From the NCBI RefSeq assembly GCF_024166365.1, contig NC_064825.1:106592480-106656479 (forward strand): a DNA stretch of 64,000 bases, read 5' to 3'. Each line of letters starts with the position of its first letter. The first letter of the stretch is position 1. Below, one piece after another: positions 47,530-59,710 of the stretch. The notes beneath the pieces are model-generated. The model made no database searches and was not told where the DNA came from. It was given only the letters and a program-made list of their open reading frames with translations. The stretch is from Elephas maximus indicus (lineage: Eukaryota > Chordata > Mammalia > Proboscidea > Elephantidae). The translations under genes were made by a program, and so were the position numbers.

Positions 47530-48060
47530 GGAGTTACGTACATATTCGTAATTTGTATGTGTTCTGAATCTTAAAAAAACAATCTAGGAGTTCTGCCTTT
47601 GCCATTGCACATAAAACTTGGAGGAAACCACGGTAGAAAATGCTGAATACTGAAGTAATTTTGGGGAGATTAAAGCAGGTACTCAGCAAGTTGTATACCT
47701 AAATCCAGATCTTAGACTGGGAACAATAAAAATAACAAAGAAAGCAGGGGAATTGTATATAAATGAATATTGGGTCAATAGGGAAATCAAAGGTGTCTTG
47801 AATAATTATCAAAAACCCAATGGCATTATTTCCTGTTCTCAGACACTTTGGGAATAATGAAGAAATTTGCCTTCCAGCTCCCTGGGGAATGTCTCAAAGG
47901 GGAGAGAAACTCATAAATTCTCCTTCTGATTGCAGCCAGATTAGTAATCACTTGGGGAGCGAAAACTCATTCCTCATCTTAGGTGAGTGGATGGTACCTA
48001 TCTTCATGATTATCAGGTTAATGCCAGTGAATTTTTTTTTTCCAGAAAATGTATCTTTCT
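47530..48060 (+). repeat. Duplicated promoter block, copy 2 (paralogue of 790-1350)
   Basis: Shares the gagttacgtacatattcgta start and collinear sequence through the donor. Similarity ends near an AfroSINE tail at 48078. Confidence 0.75.
47851..47996 (+). promoter_or_regulatory. Presumed OR4 promoter and first-exon donor (P4)
   Basis: TAATGA at 47855-47860, 18-nt gap, perfect Olf/EBF palindrome TCCCTGGGGA at 47879-47888, 23-nt gap, CATAAATT at 47912-47919, donor CTTAG|GTGAGTGG with GT at 47993-47994. Order and spacing equal P1 exactly, although the two central bases of the EBF site differ. OR4's acceptor (56613-56614) would give an intron of about 8.6 kb. Confidence 0.65.
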
Positions 48061-48077
48061 GTTCCTAAACAGAAATA

Positions 48078-48134
48078 AATAAAACCCAACCCGTTGCTGT
48101 TGAGTCAATTCCAACTCATAGCGGCCCTATAGAA
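48078..48134 (-). repeat. AfroSINE 3' fragment, minus strand
   Basis: Short tail, acccgttgctgttgagtcaa to agcggccctatag. The 48135-48560 stretch beyond it shows nothing I recognise. Confidence 0.8.
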
Positions 48135-48560
48135 ATTAAATTCTCTAATTTTATACCAATTGCACATCCTTTAATATATAAATTAAAAAAGAAATGTTGG
48201 TAAGACAAAATGCTGAATATTAAATCATCCATAATACAGCTTCAATCTTCTTAATAGAGTTGAAACATTTTGCTGTAAAACAAAATAGCAGCTCCAAATA
48301 TTCTGTACGACTCTTTGCCAAACTCTCCTTAGAGTGTTTATAAGCCAGCAAGGCTCCAGTTGTGGTCCTCGGGAGTTTATAGAAGTCAATGGATCTGTAA
48401 GACAGTTCTGTAAAAACCTACTGTCTAAAGTAAAACTTCAAAAGCTCAGAATTATACTCTTTCAGGTCCAGTATAAATTTTGGTATGTTAATTGTGATAA
48501 AGGTAATCTTTTCAACTAAAATATTTCCTGAAATAATATATTTGTGTTTATATATATATT

Positions 48561-48771
48561 GCTACTGTTGTTGTTAGTTAAAGTTGAGTCCATTCCAACT
48601 CATGGAAGCCCCATTTCTTGCAGAGTAGGACTGCTCCACAGAATTTTCAAGGCTGTGACCTTTCAGAAGCAGATCAGCAGACCTGTCTTCCGAGGAGCCT
48701 CTGGGTGTGATCGCGCTGCCGAAGTTGGTTAGTGGTTGAGCAGTTAACCACTTGTGCCACCCAGGGACTCC
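48561..48771 (-). repeat. AfroSINE (long form), minus strand
   Basis: Tail tgttgttgttagttaaagtt to head cacttgtgccacccagggac, with the internal tttcagaagcagatcagcag segment. Confidence 0.85.
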
Positions 48772-48797
48772 TATTTTATATGCTGTGTATCATATAA

Positions 48798-48873
48798 AAC
48801 CCCCAAAATCCATCTCAACCTAGTCAAATCCTACTCAGGGTGACCCTATAAGGCAGAGTAGAATTGCCCCATA
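48798..48873 (-). repeat. AfroSINE 3' fragment, minus strand
   Basis: Contains cagggtgaccctataaggca; ends in a TA microsatellite (48875-48900). Confidence 0.75.
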
Positions 48874-49265
48874 TTTATATATATATATATATGTATGTAT
48901 ACATACAGTGACAATTGTGAGAGCCACAAGTTTTCTGCCTTTGTCAGGGTATAGCTTACTACTTCTCTATTGCTCTCTATTTCTTTATTAGTGGAAAAAT
49001 ATTTGAGTTTTCCTTCTCTGACAGATTTCCACCTTATTTAGTTTGAGCTTTTGCAAGTTTCACTGTATATGTAGTCTACCTTTAGAAGTAGAAAAGTAGT
49101 TGTCAAAATTGTATCATAAATTTTTATGTTATGGGCAAATATCACACTGACACTAGATGAAAAGGTATTTGATAAACAGAATAAAGACGATATATATAAC
49201 ATACATACAAGTATAAGATATATATATTAAATATTATATATATGTATGTATATATATGTGTATAC

Positions 49266-49434
49266 AAACCCTGGTGGAGTACTGGTTAAGTGCTACTGTT
49301 GCTAACCAAAGGGTCGGCAGTTCGAATCTGCCAGGTGCTCCTTGGAAACTCTATGGGGCAGTTCTACTCTGTCCTACAGGGTCGGTATGAGTCGGAATTG
49401 ACTCGAAGGCATTGGGTTTGGTTTTTGGTTTTGG

Positions 49435-49437
<3 letters not shown>
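49266..49437 (+). repeat. AfroSINE in a TA-rich microsatellite
   Basis: A well-preserved copy (aaaccctggtggagtactgg to cattgggtttggtttttggt) flanked on both sides by TA repeats (49190-49265 and 49437-49458). Low divergence suggests a young insertion. 49500-50068 has no recognised feature. Confidence 0.9.
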
Positions 49438-49472
<35 letters not shown>

Positions 49473-50068
49473 CCCCAAAAAAAAATCAGTTAATATTATA
49501 AAGTTAGACACAAAACAGATGGTTTGGACTGAGTTTATTCTAATGAAGTGTAACATTTTAGACATGTGGGTAAGTTCCCTGCCTAAAATATAAGTTTTTC
49601 AAGAGCAAGAAATTATATACTGAAAATCTGCAATGAATTTCTCAAAGTGTTGAAAATATTGTGTCAACTCAGAAAGTGCATGTGTGCTAGAGAATCCTTC
49701 ATGCCTCTTCAGAAGTGCATTTCACTTAGGCAATGAATTCAATCTTGCTTCAGGATGCAACTTCACGTCATTGGCCAGGTGTCTCCTAGTCTGCCAGGCC
49801 CCACGGGCTAATACACCAACACCCTAAGTACAGCTGCCTTTGTAAGAGGCTAGATGTGAACTTTTCAGATACCTTTAGTGGTATGTTTAGAAACCCAATG
49901 AGAAAAAAAGGAAGAGATGTTTAAGCAACAGGGCCTGATGTCTAATGAGAAAAATTCTGCACTTCTCTGGTTATTTCCACTGTGGCTAGTGTGAAAGCAG
50001 TCCAAGGATAAGAATATTGAAGATGTGCCTTTGAGATTATAAAGAGTTTTGCCTACTCTAGTGACTTT

Positions 50069-50228
50069 GGAAACCCTGGTGGTGTAGTGGTTAAGTGCTA
50101 TGGCTGCTAACCAAAAGGTGAGCAGTTCGAATCCACCAGGCGCTCCTTAGAAACTCTATGAGGCAGTTCTACTCTGTCCTATAGGGTCACTATGAGTCAG
50201 AATCGACTCGATTGCAATGGGTTTTTAT
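50069..50228 (+). repeat. AfroSINE, well preserved
   Basis: Full head and body, ending in tcgattgcaatgggtttt. Confidence 0.9.
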
Positions 50229-50424
50229 TGACTATTTTGTTGTTTTCTACAAGAAAAAAAATGATTGTGTTCTTTTCCATAGTTGAACCCTAAAAGAATC
50301 AGTTCCATTACACGTGAAGAGTAACTGACTTCAGTTAACTTCATCTATTGAACATGAGAGAAAAACAGACGCACTCTACACAAGAAAAAGCCAGGATCTT
50401 GGTAGGTCAGGTAGGATTTATTTT

Positions 50425-50600
50425 GTTTTTTTTGAAAATCTGCACAGTAAAAGATACATAATTTCAACACATAAAATTTAGTGACATTGACTATATTCTT
50501 CAAGCTGTACAAACCATTCTCATTATCCTTTTCCAGATAATTCAATCACTGTTAACATAAATTCACTGCCCCTAAGCTTCTCATCTAAACTTTAGAATTC
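50425..50600 (-). mobile_element. Old L1 3' UTR fragment (tentative)
   Basis: Text such as atttagtgacattgactata and ctgtacaaaccattctcatt resembles ancient L1M 3' UTR in reverse. Strand and family are uncertain. Confidence 0.4.
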
Positions 50601-51014
50601 CTGTTGTCCATGCGATTTTGCCTAGGTAATTCTTTGAAGGAGCACAATCCTCAAGGCAGACGTACTTTACTAATTAAGCTAAATTATTGTTAGGTTCAAA
50701 GAAGACTTCAGGGGATAGTTTTGGTTTAAGATTTAAAGTTGAAAGATTATCTCAGGGCAATAGTTTCAGAGATTCATCCAGCCTCATTCACCCCAGGAAG
50801 TCTGGATTCCATTAAAAATTTTAAATTCTCTTCCACATTTACCCATTTTGATCAAGTTAACAAAGTAACAAACCTTGCAAAATTAAAAAGCAGCATTATC
50901 TATCATGCTTTAAATTGAGATGTGTTTTCCTCTCATTTATAGTGGCCCCAGATCTTCTTTCTGTTAGCTCTTACACAAAAATTACTGGCATATTTAAGTA
51001 ACTGTATTGAAATA

Positions 51015-51515
51015 TCTATTTTTTCTTTTTTAAACAGTTTTTTTTTTGGGGGGGGGAAGTACACACCAAACATATATCCATTAACCGTTTTTATATGAAC
51101 AGTTCAATGACATTGGTTACATACTTCACAGTATGTCATCATTCTATCTCTACCCATATCACCATTAATTTAAGCTTTCTGCCACTGAAAGTTCTCATTT
51201 GTGATTTAGATTAACTGTTGTAAGTTTACACAAATGCAGATAATTTTTTTATAAGAGCATTATATAAACAGTTTTTATTATTGTATTAAATTGATATTTA
51301 GTTTAACTATGGCTTCATGGGATAGTTTCAGTTCAAGTTTTCAAGACTATTTCCAGGCATTAGATTCAAGGGTTCCCTCAGTCTCAACGGATTCTTTAAG
51401 TCTGGTTTCTGTAAAAGTTTGAAGTTCTGTTCCATGTTTTTCCTCTGTTTGATCAATATTCATTTATTGGGTCCTTGGTCTAAACTTTCAGTAATGGTAG
51501 ACAGGCATCACCCAA
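51015..51515 (-). mobile_element. L1 3' UTR fragment, minus strand
   Basis: A T-rich start, ggggggggg run and 3'-UTR-type text (gttcaatgacattggttaca), absent at the paralogous site near 18775. Similar strings on both sides (gaaatatctatttttt and gaaatctatatttttc) suggest a target-site duplication. Confidence 0.65.
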
Positions 51516-51582
51516 GAAATCTATATTTTTCTTGATACCTCATGGTGCAAATACATTTATGATCACCTATCTTAGTATTATA

Positions 51583-51752
51583 TGGAGTCTGGGTGATGCA
51601 CTGGTTAAGAGCTTACCTGATAACAAAAAGGTAAGGCAGTTCAAATCCACCAGCTGCTCCTTGGAGACCCTATTGGGTTGTTTTACTCTATCCTATACGG
51701 TCACTGTGAGTTAGAATTGACTGATGGCAAAGGGTTTGGTTTTTTGGTATCT
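51583..51752 (+). repeat. AfroSINE, nested upstream of an older SINE
   Basis: Head tggagtctgggtgatgcact, tail gggtttggttttttggtatc. It is absent from the 18822 paralogue. Confidence 0.85.
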
Positions 51753-51771
51753 ACTTTTTTTTTTTTAAGTG

Positions 51772-51980
51772 TTGGAAGGTCCTGTGTGGTGAAAATGGTT
51801 AATGTGCTAGGCTGATAACTGAAATGTTAGAGGTTCCAGTCCACTCAGAGGGACCTCAGAATAAAGTCCTGGAGATCCACTTCTGAAAATTCAGCCATTG
51901 AAAACCGTATGGATCACTGTTCTACTGTGACACATGGGGTCACCATTAGCTGCAGTTAACTGGATGACGACTGGTTTCCT
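51772..51980 (+). repeat. AfroSINE, long form, full length
   Basis: Head ggtcctgtgtggtgaaaatg, then the RTE-5'-like segment cacttctgaaaattcagcca, then the RTE-3'-like tail region. The equivalent SINE at 18822 and 36411 carries an internal deletion. Confidence 0.85.
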
Positions 51981-52185
51981 GGATCTTAATGTTGAAAGCT
52001 GCATTTGAAGGAGGTAGGGAATACTGCAGAATGATTCAGCTTTTCCAGTCTCTTAAAGAGGTCTGGTCTAATAGTGAAAGTGCAATTCTAAGCTCTCTGT
52101 ATGGGATGTATTTTCAATTCTTTGAGAGAAATGTCATATATCTTTTCTCGTTTATAGAGAAATTTGTATTTATTAACACGGATTT

Positions 52186-55100
52186 TCCCCCAGGCATCCC
52201 TCAGTTTGTAGTACTGTGGAGGCTTGTGTGTTGCTGTGATGCTGGAAGCTATGCCACTGGTATTCAAATACCAGCAGGGTCACCCACAGAGGACAGGTTT
52301 CAGCTGAGCGTCCAGGCTAAGACAGACTACGAAGGAGGAGCCAGCAGTCTACTTCTGAAAAGAATTGGCCAGTGAAAACCTTATGAATAGCAATGGAATA
52401 TTCTCTGATATACTGCTGGAAGATGAGCCCCTCAGGTTGAAAGGCATTCAAAATACGACAGAGGAAGAGCTGCGTCCTCAAAGTCAACCTTAATGACGTA
52501 GATAGAGTCAAGATTTCCAGACCTTCATTTGCTGATGTGGCATGACTCAAAATGAGAAGAAACAGCTGCAAACATCCATTAATAATCCGAACCTGGAATG
52601 TATGAAGTATGAATCTAGGAAAATGGGAAATCATGAAAAATGAAATGGAACACATAAACATCTATATTAGTGAGCTGAAATGGACTGGTATTGGCCATTT
52701 TGAATCAGCAAATCATACAGTCTACTATGCTGGGAATGACAACTTGAAGAGGAATGGTGTTGCATTACTCGTTAAAAAGAACATTTCAGGATCTATCCTG
52801 AAGTACAATGCTGTCAGTGATAGCATAATATCCATTAGCCTACAAGGAAAAACAGTTAATACAATTATTATTCAAATTTACACACCAACCACTAAGCCAA
52901 AGATGAAGAAATTAAAGACTTACCAAGTTCTGCAGTCTGAAATTGACTGAATATGCAATCAGGATGCATTGATAATTACTGGTGATTGGAATACAAAAAT
53001 TGGAAACAAAGAAGAAGGATCAGTAGCTGGAAAATATGGCCTTGGTGATAGAAACAATGCTGGAGATCACATGACTGAATTTTGCAAGACCAACGACTTC
53101 TTCATTGAAAATACCTTTTTTCAACAACATAAACAGTAACTATAAACATGGACCTGCCAGATGGAATACACAGGAATCAAATCGACTACATGTGCATGTG
53201 TGGAAAGAGACAATGGAAAAGCTCAATATCATAAGTCAAACAAGTCCAGAAGCTGACTGTGGATCAGACCATCAATTACTCATGTGCAAGTTCAAGTTGA
53301 AACTGAAGAAAATTAGATACAAGTCCACAGGAGCCGAAGTATAACTTTGAGTATATCCCACCTGAATTTAGAGTCCATCTCAAGAATAGATTTGACATGT
53401 TGAATACTAATGACTGATGACCAGACGAATTGTGGAATGACATCAAGGACATCATACTTGAAGAAAGCAAAAGATCATTAAAAAGACAGGAGAGAAAGAA
53501 AAGACCAAAATGGATGTCAAAAGAGACTCTGAAACTTCTCTTGAATATCAAGTAGGTAAAGCAAAAGGAAAAAATGATGAAGTAAAAGAGCCAAACAGTA
53601 GACTTCAAAGGGTGGCTCAAGAAAACAAGTAAAGTATTATGGTGACATTTGCAAAGACCTGGAGATGGAAAACCAAAAGGGAAGAACATGCTCAGCATTT
53701 CTCAAGCTGAAAGAACTGAAGAAAAAATTTAAGCCTTGAATTTCAATACTGAAGGATTCTACAGGCAAAATATTAAAAGACACAAGAAGCACCAAAAGAA
53801 AATGGAAGGAATACACAGAGTCACTGTACCAAAAAGAACTGGTCAGTGTTCAACCATTTTATGAGGTAACATAGGATCAGGAACTGACAGTACTAAAGAA
53901 AGAAGTCCAAGCTGCACTGAAGGCATTGGCAAAAAACAAGGCTCCGGGAATTGATGGAGTACCAATTCAGATGTTTCAAGAAACGGATGTAGCACTGGAG
54001 GTGCTCACTCACCTATGCTAAGAAATTTGGAAGACAGCTACCTGGCTAATCGACTGGCAGAGATCCATATTTATGCCTATTTCCAAGAAAGGTGATCCAA
54101 CTGAATCAGAAATTATGGAATGATATTATTAATATCACAGGGAAACAAAATTTTGCTGAAGATAGTTCAAACGCACCTGCAGCAGTATCTCAACAGAGAA
54201 CTGCCAGAAATTCAAGCTGAATTTAGAAAAGGACATGGAACCAGGGATATTTTTGCTGAGGTCAGATGGATCCTGACTGAAAGCAGAAAATACCAGAAGG
54301 ATGTTTACCTGTGTTCAACTGTGTGGCTCATAACACTTCATGGATAATATTGCAGAGAATGGGAATTCCAGAACACTTAATTGTGCTCATGAGAAATCTG
54401 CACCTGGATCAAGAGGCAGTCCTTTGAACAGAACAATTGGATACTGCATGGTTTAAAGTCAGGAAAGGTGTGTGTCGGGGTTGTATCCTTTCACCATACC
54501 TATTCAACCCATATGTTCAGCAAATAATCTGAGAGGCTGGACTACATGAAGAAGAATGGGGCATTAGGATTGGAGGAAGACTTATTAACAGCCTGCATTA
54601 TGCAGATGACACAACCTTGCTTGCTGAAAGTGAAAAAGACTTGAAGCATTTACTGATGAAGATCAAAGACCACAGCCTTCAGTATGGCTCACAGCTCAAT
54701 GTAAAGAAAACAAAACTCCTTACAACTGGACCAATAAGCAGCATCATGACATGGAGAAAACATTGAGATTGTCAAGGATTTCATCTTACCTGGATCCACA
54801 ACTAACACCCATGGAAGCAACAGTCAAGAAATCCAAAGAAGCTTTGCATTGGGCAAATTGACTGCAAGAGATCCCTTTACAGTGTTAAAAGCAAGGATGT
54901 CACCTTGAGGACTAAGATGCACCAGATCCAAGTCATGGCATTTTCGATCACCTTGTATGCATGCAAAATCTGGACACTGAATAAGGAAGACCCAAGAAGA
55001 ATTAATGCCTTCAAATTGTGGTGTTGGTGAAGAATATTGAATACATCAGGGACTGCCAAAAAAGATGAACAAATCTGTCTCGGAAGAAGTACAACCAAAA

Positions 55101-55381
55101 TGTTCCTTAGAAGCAAGGATCATGAGATTTTTGTCTCACATACTTTGGACATGTTATCAAGAAGGATCAGTCCCTGGAGAAGGACATCATGTTTGGTAAA
55201 GTAGAGGGTCAGAGAAAAAGAGGAAGACCCTGGACTAGATGGATTTATACAGTGGCTGCAACAACGTGCTTAAGCTAGCAACAATTGTGAGGATGGCACA
55301 GGTCTGGACAGTGTTTCCTTCTCTTGTGTATAGGGTCGCTTTGAGTCAGAATCCACTGAATGACACCTAACAACAACAACA
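52186..55381 (+). mobile_element. Near full-length RTE (Bov-B-like) LINE, about 3.2 kb, decayed
   Basis: The most complete RTE here. After a 5' leader of about 400 bp comes an endonuclease (52600-53340), with recognisable KLKTYQ and GDWNTKIGN segments and an SDHQLLMCKF end. Next are linker and reverse transcriptase (53600-55320) with YADDTT at 54599-54616. The 3' end is gtcgctttgagtcagaatcc followed by cacctaacaacaacaac. Several stops and frameshifts break the single expected ORF. The empty-site counterpart lies at about 19585. It occupies the presumed OR4 intron. Confidence 0.9.
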
Positions 55382-55621
55382 TGGGTTTTGAAAACGATAG
55401 TTTTTATAATATCTTATTAATTCAGACATACAAGAGTTATACTCCTTCTTATTATAGGTCCCTAAATACATTGTCCCTTGAGAATTATTTCAGTATACAA
55501 GTATGCCAAGTCATATATAGGGGCCAGGAAAGTATACCAGATGGCCATGGATTTGTAAGACACTCATGATGTGAGATAATTGGTAGGCCCTGACTATTAT
55601 TTCCATAGGTTTGGCATAGAA

Positions 55622-56214
55622 CTTTATATTTTTAAACACTGGAGATCTGTCAAATTGCTGAGATCACTGGCCATGTTATAATTTTAAAATGGCAATGAGT
55701 GCTTCTGTTTTATTAAGTGAAAGCAAAATAAATGATCTGTACAAGAGATAAAACACTTTAATTTTGTATTACTTCGATAAGTGGAGAAAAGTATTACATT
55801 ATTATAATACTACAAATATTACCCATTGATTTTCATAAATTAAATTACAATACAGACAAAGCATACAAAATCTAGTTATGTTTAGTAATTTGATAGAATA
55901 TATGCTGTAAAGCTTGATAACATAAAAGTAAATGTAAGCATGACAAATACAGTCCTGTGGAAATGAGGTTGTAAAAGAGTTTTTTTTTTAAATATATGGT
56001 AAAATACACATTACAGAGGATTCACCATGCCAAATATTTTAAAATGTACGATTCAGTGACATTAAATACCATCAAAATATTGTGAAACCATCACTATTAT
56101 CTAGTTCCAGAACATTTTCTTCACCCCAAAAGGGAGCTAATACCCATTAAGTAGTCGCTTCCCGTCTACTCTTCTGCTTTTCTACAATTTCTACCTCTTT
56201 ATTGATATTCTTTA
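55622..56214 (-). other. Non-coding DNA with an old L1 3' UTR piece
   Basis: 55985-56215 (tgtacgattcagtgacatta and gtgaaaccatcactattatc) resembles ancient L1M 3' UTR on the minus strand. The rest is unclassified AT-rich DNA. Confidence 0.45.
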
Positions 56215-56305
56215 CTTACATGACCTAATTTCCTAGTTTACTCTGTGTGTTGATGTTTACAACTTACACAAAAAGATAGCTTCATTTTCTCTACCTTTAA
56301 GATTA

Positions 56306-56468
56306 ACCAAAAAAAAGCATAGCCGTCGAGTTGATTTTGACTTAAAATGACCTTTAGAACAGAGTAAAACTGCCTCTTAGAGTTTCCAAGGAATGCCTGA
56401 TGGATTCAAACTGCTGACAACTTGATTAGCAGACGTAGCTCTTAACCAATAGACTACCGGGTTTTCCA
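56306..56468 (-). repeat. AfroSINE, minus strand, with clear target-site duplication
   Basis: Flanked by acctttaagatta (56293-56305) and accttcaagatta (56469-56481). The OR3 paralogue at about 39480 has one uninterrupted copy of that site. Confidence 0.92.
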
Positions 56469-56634
56469 ACCTTCAAGATTAAAGGGAAGATTTATATCAA
56501 AACTCTGAAATTAGAATATGGATTGATCTTATGCATATATATATGTTATGTATATATATATTTCAGTAATAGCTCATGAAAGTTAATGATTATTTTTGTA
56601 CTTTTTCCTCATAGAAGTTTCCTAAGTGGCTTGG

Positions 56635-57594
56635 ATGGACAAATACAATCTAACGGTGCTGAATGAATTTATTCTACTGGGGATCACAGATCGCCCTGAC
56701 CTGAAGGCTCCATTATTTGGGATCCTCCTCATTGTTTACATGGTCTCTGTAGTGGGTAACTTGGGCTTGATCATCCTCACCAAGGTTGACTCTAGGCTAC
56801 ATACACCCATGTACTTTTTCCTCAGACATTTGTCTTTCCCTGATCTTGGATATTCAACAGCAATTGGACCCAAACTGCTAGTGAATTTTATTGTAGATCA
56901 ACCTACAATCTCATATAATTGGTGTGTTATGCAACTCTCTGTCTTCAGTATTTTCATAAGTAGTGAGATTTTCATTCTGTCAGCAATGGCCTATGACCGC
57001 TATGTGGCCATCTGTAACCCTCTGCTTTACACAGTCATCATGTCACCAAAAGTATGCCAGGTGCTGGTGGTCATACCTTATCTCTACAGTCTCTTTTTGT
57101 CTTTGCTGACAATCATAAAAATTTTCGTTGCATCATTTTGTGGCCATGTTATCAGGCATTTCTACTGTGGTAGTTTGCCCTTGATTTCTTTGATCTGCTC
57201 AAACACACATGAAATTAAATTAATAATACTGATCTTTTCGGCTTTTAATTTGGTTTTATCCCTTCTAATAGTCCTTGTGTCCTACACGCTGATACTCATT
57301 GCCATCATCAGGATGAACTCTGCGGAGGGCAGGCACAAGGCCTTCTCCACATGTGGATCTCACTTGACAGTGGTAGTCATTTTCTATGGGACTCTATTCT
57401 TTACATATGTGCATCCCAAATCCAGCCATTCCTTTGATACTGATAAAATGGCCTCTGTCTTTTATACTCTGGTAATACCTATGTTAAATCCCATCATCTA
57501 TAGTTTGAGGAACAAAGAGGTGAAAAATGCTGTACACAGAACCTGGAGACTGTGTTTAAATATTCTACTTAAAATGAACTGTAAGATAAGATAA
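56635..57594 (+). CDS. OR8K3-like: Olfactory receptor OR4, OR8K type, intact
   Basis: 319 residues from ATG 56635 (MDKYNLT). The frame is open upstream to a GTG at 56626, but that codon is not a plausible mammalian start, and ATG 56635 aligns with OR3 and OR5. Motifs: GN in TM1, PMYFFLRHL, MAYDRYVAIC with Arg122 intact, KAFSTCGSHL, PMLNPIIYSLRN. Relative to OR1, one residue is missing in extracellular loop 2 (FCGHVIRHFYC), and the following Asp is Gly (YCGSLPL). This is an intact candidate receptor for olfactory cilia. The acceptor AG is at 56613-56614, the presumed promoter is P4, and AATAAA lies at 57677-57682. Confidence 0.94.
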   Translation: MDKYNLTVLNEFILLGITDRPDLKAPLFGILLIVYMVSVVGNLGLIILTKVDSRLHTPMYFFLRHLSFPDLGYSTAIGPKLLVNFIVDQPTISYNWCVMQLSVFSIFISSEIFILSAMAYDRYVAICNPLLYTVIMSPKVCQVLVVIPYLYSLFLSLLTIIKIFVASFCGHVIRHFYCGSLPLISLICSNTHEIKLIILIFSAFNLVLSLLIVLVSYTLILIAIIRMNSAEGRHKAFSTCGSHLTVVVIFYGTLFFTYVHPKSSHSFDTDKMASVFYTLVIPMLNPIIYSLRNKEVKNAVHRTWRLCLNILLKMNCKIR

Positions 57595-58345
57595 GAATAA
57601 TTATTTAATAGGCAATTTATATCCTATATCCAATTTTCCTTTAGCCGTGTACTGTTTGTCTCCATGGAAAGAATAGAATAAATTAGTGATAAGTGTAGAT
57701 ACATAGAAATTTCTTCCTTATGTTTTAGCCAGAGTTAATCACCCAGAGATGGCTAACTCCTGCTTATACTTCAAGTATCAACTTATACTTGGTTTCAAGC
57801 CTAGGTTAGATATATCCCTACAAGGTACATTCCTACATATTCTCACATATAGCCTGTTTATATGTTCCTTTCACTGAACATCTATCTTTATGAAGCCAGG
57901 GACTTTGTGTATTCCACTCACTACTTAATCTGTTGTACTTGGCACAGTAAAAGGCACAAAAAAGATACCTGGTGAATATTATGTTAATGGACTCATTATA
58001 TTTAATAAAGAAATATTTTAAATCAAACAATGAATACCCCTCACTTCATAAGGCTTACATTTCTGTAGAAGAGTGAAGAAAATACATAATGATAAGTGGA
58101 TTATATCATATGATAGAAGGTATTGAGTTATATGAAAATGAAATAGGGCCAGTAGGCAGATGAGCGTTAAAATTTTAATGAAGATCTTTAGGGGAACCCT
58201 ATGAGGAGATGACTTTTAATCAAACACTTGATAAGTTGAGTGAGTTGGCCTTTACATTGAAAACTAGAAAATATTGTGAAATAAAGACTTAAATAAATGG
58301 AGAGATAAGCTATGCTTATAAGTCAGAAGACTCGATATTGTTAAG
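57595..58345. other. OR4 3' flank
   Basis: Paralogous to 40591-41410, with no gene and without the SINE tail seen in the OR3 copy. Confidence 0.6.
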
Positions 58346-59049
58346 ATGTCAAATTTCCCCAACTGTATTTATAGAGTCAATGAAATTCCAATGAAAATTC
58401 AACTGACTTTTTTTTTGGTCTGTGTCGAAATTGACAAGAAAACTAAAATCTATAATGGAATGCAAAGGACCTAGTATAGCTGAATCAACTTTGAAAAAAG
58501 AGACCAAAGAGAGATGACAAAGAAGAACTGATTCCAAGACTTATTATAAACTATGATAATCAAGACAAAGTGTGATTGAAAAAAAAATTAGCAAATAGGT
58601 CAAAGACATATTAGCAAGAGTTAAAAAACACACCCACACATATTTGAACAACTAATTTTTTCATAAAGATTCAAAGAAAAATCAGTGGAGAAAGGATAGC
58701 CATTCAACAAATGGTGGTAGAACAATTAGATATTATATACAAATTAAAGAATGTGGATCTATAACTTACACATATGCAAGAATTAACTCAAAGTGCATGA
58801 CAGTTTAAATGTAAATCATCAAATTTTAAAGCTTTTAGAAAGGAAAATAAAACAGCAGAAAATTTTTACCTTGGGTTAGAAAAATATTCCTATACATAAC
58901 ACTGAAGCAAAATCCATAAAATAAGTATTTATTGTATTCAGTTACATCAAAATTTAAAACTACTGCTCTTTAAAATAAATTATTAAAAAACTGGAAGACA
59001 AGCCATAGACTGGGGGAAAATATTTCAAATGTTATATCTGTAACAGGAT

Positions 59050-59244
59050 GTTGTTGTTGTATGCTGTTGAGACTGTTTTGACTCACACTGACCTTATAGA
59101 ACATAGCAGAACTGAGTAATAAGGCCTCCTAGGCTGAAATCATTATGGGAGCAGCTCTCCAGGTATTTTCCTCCTGCGGAGCCACATGTGGGTTAGAATC
59201 ACTGACCTTTCGGTTAGCAGCCGAGCTCTTAATCATTGTGCCAC
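59050..59244 (-). repeat. AfroSINE (long form), minus strand
   Basis: From ttgttgtatgctgttgagac to ttaatcattgtgccacaatg; diverged. Confidence 0.8.
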
Positions 59245-59503
59245 AATGGTTATAGCGTAAATATCCACATTGTATAAAGCAATCTCAAACTCAATAATAA
59301 GAAAACAATATCAAAAAAGGGGGAAAAGATTTGAACAAACACTTCAAAGAAGAATATGTAAGTATAGCAAATAAGCTTATGAAAATAAATCTTGATGAAA
59401 TATCACCTCAAATTTAATTTATACCTCAAAGAGTTATCAGCACATGCATATTAGAATGGCTAATTTATAGGCATGTGGAGGAAACTGAAACATAAATAAA
59501 TGA

Positions 59504-59701
59504 TACCAAAACCAAATGCCATTCCCACCGAGTTGTTTCTGACTCATTGAGCCCTTATAGGACAGGATAGAGCTGTCTCATAGGGTTTTCAAGGCTGTAA
59601 TCTTTATGAGAGTAGATCACTAGATCTTTTCTCCCTCAGAGCCTCTGGGTGGGTTTGAACAGCTAACCTTTGGGTTAGCAGCTGAATATTTAACCACTGG
59701 G
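59504..59701 (-). repeat. AfroSINE (long form), minus strand
   Basis: From ccaaatgccattcccaccga to gctgaatatttaaccactgg. Confidence 0.85.
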
Positions 59702-59710
59702 GAAGTAAAA

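Larger units (their letters stand above)
50870..55620 (+). repeat. Third copy of the unit tail (related to 18600-20280), with insertions
   Basis: 50870-51010 matches 18620-18775, 52100-52185 matches 19500-19585, and 55400-55620 matches 19605-19720 plus 20195-20290. The gaps are insertions: an L1 piece, two SINEs and the long RTE. This shows the OR4 upstream region shares ancestry with the OR1-OR2 spacer. Confidence 0.75.

Noticed and set aside
52609-53344. Two ORFs of 113 and 79 codons that look conserved
   Set aside because: They are pieces of the RTE LINE endonuclease, not host genes.
56626-56634. Upstream start for OR4 at 56626
   Set aside because: That codon is GTG. The ATG at 56635 aligns with the OR3 and OR5 starts and follows the acceptor at normal distance.
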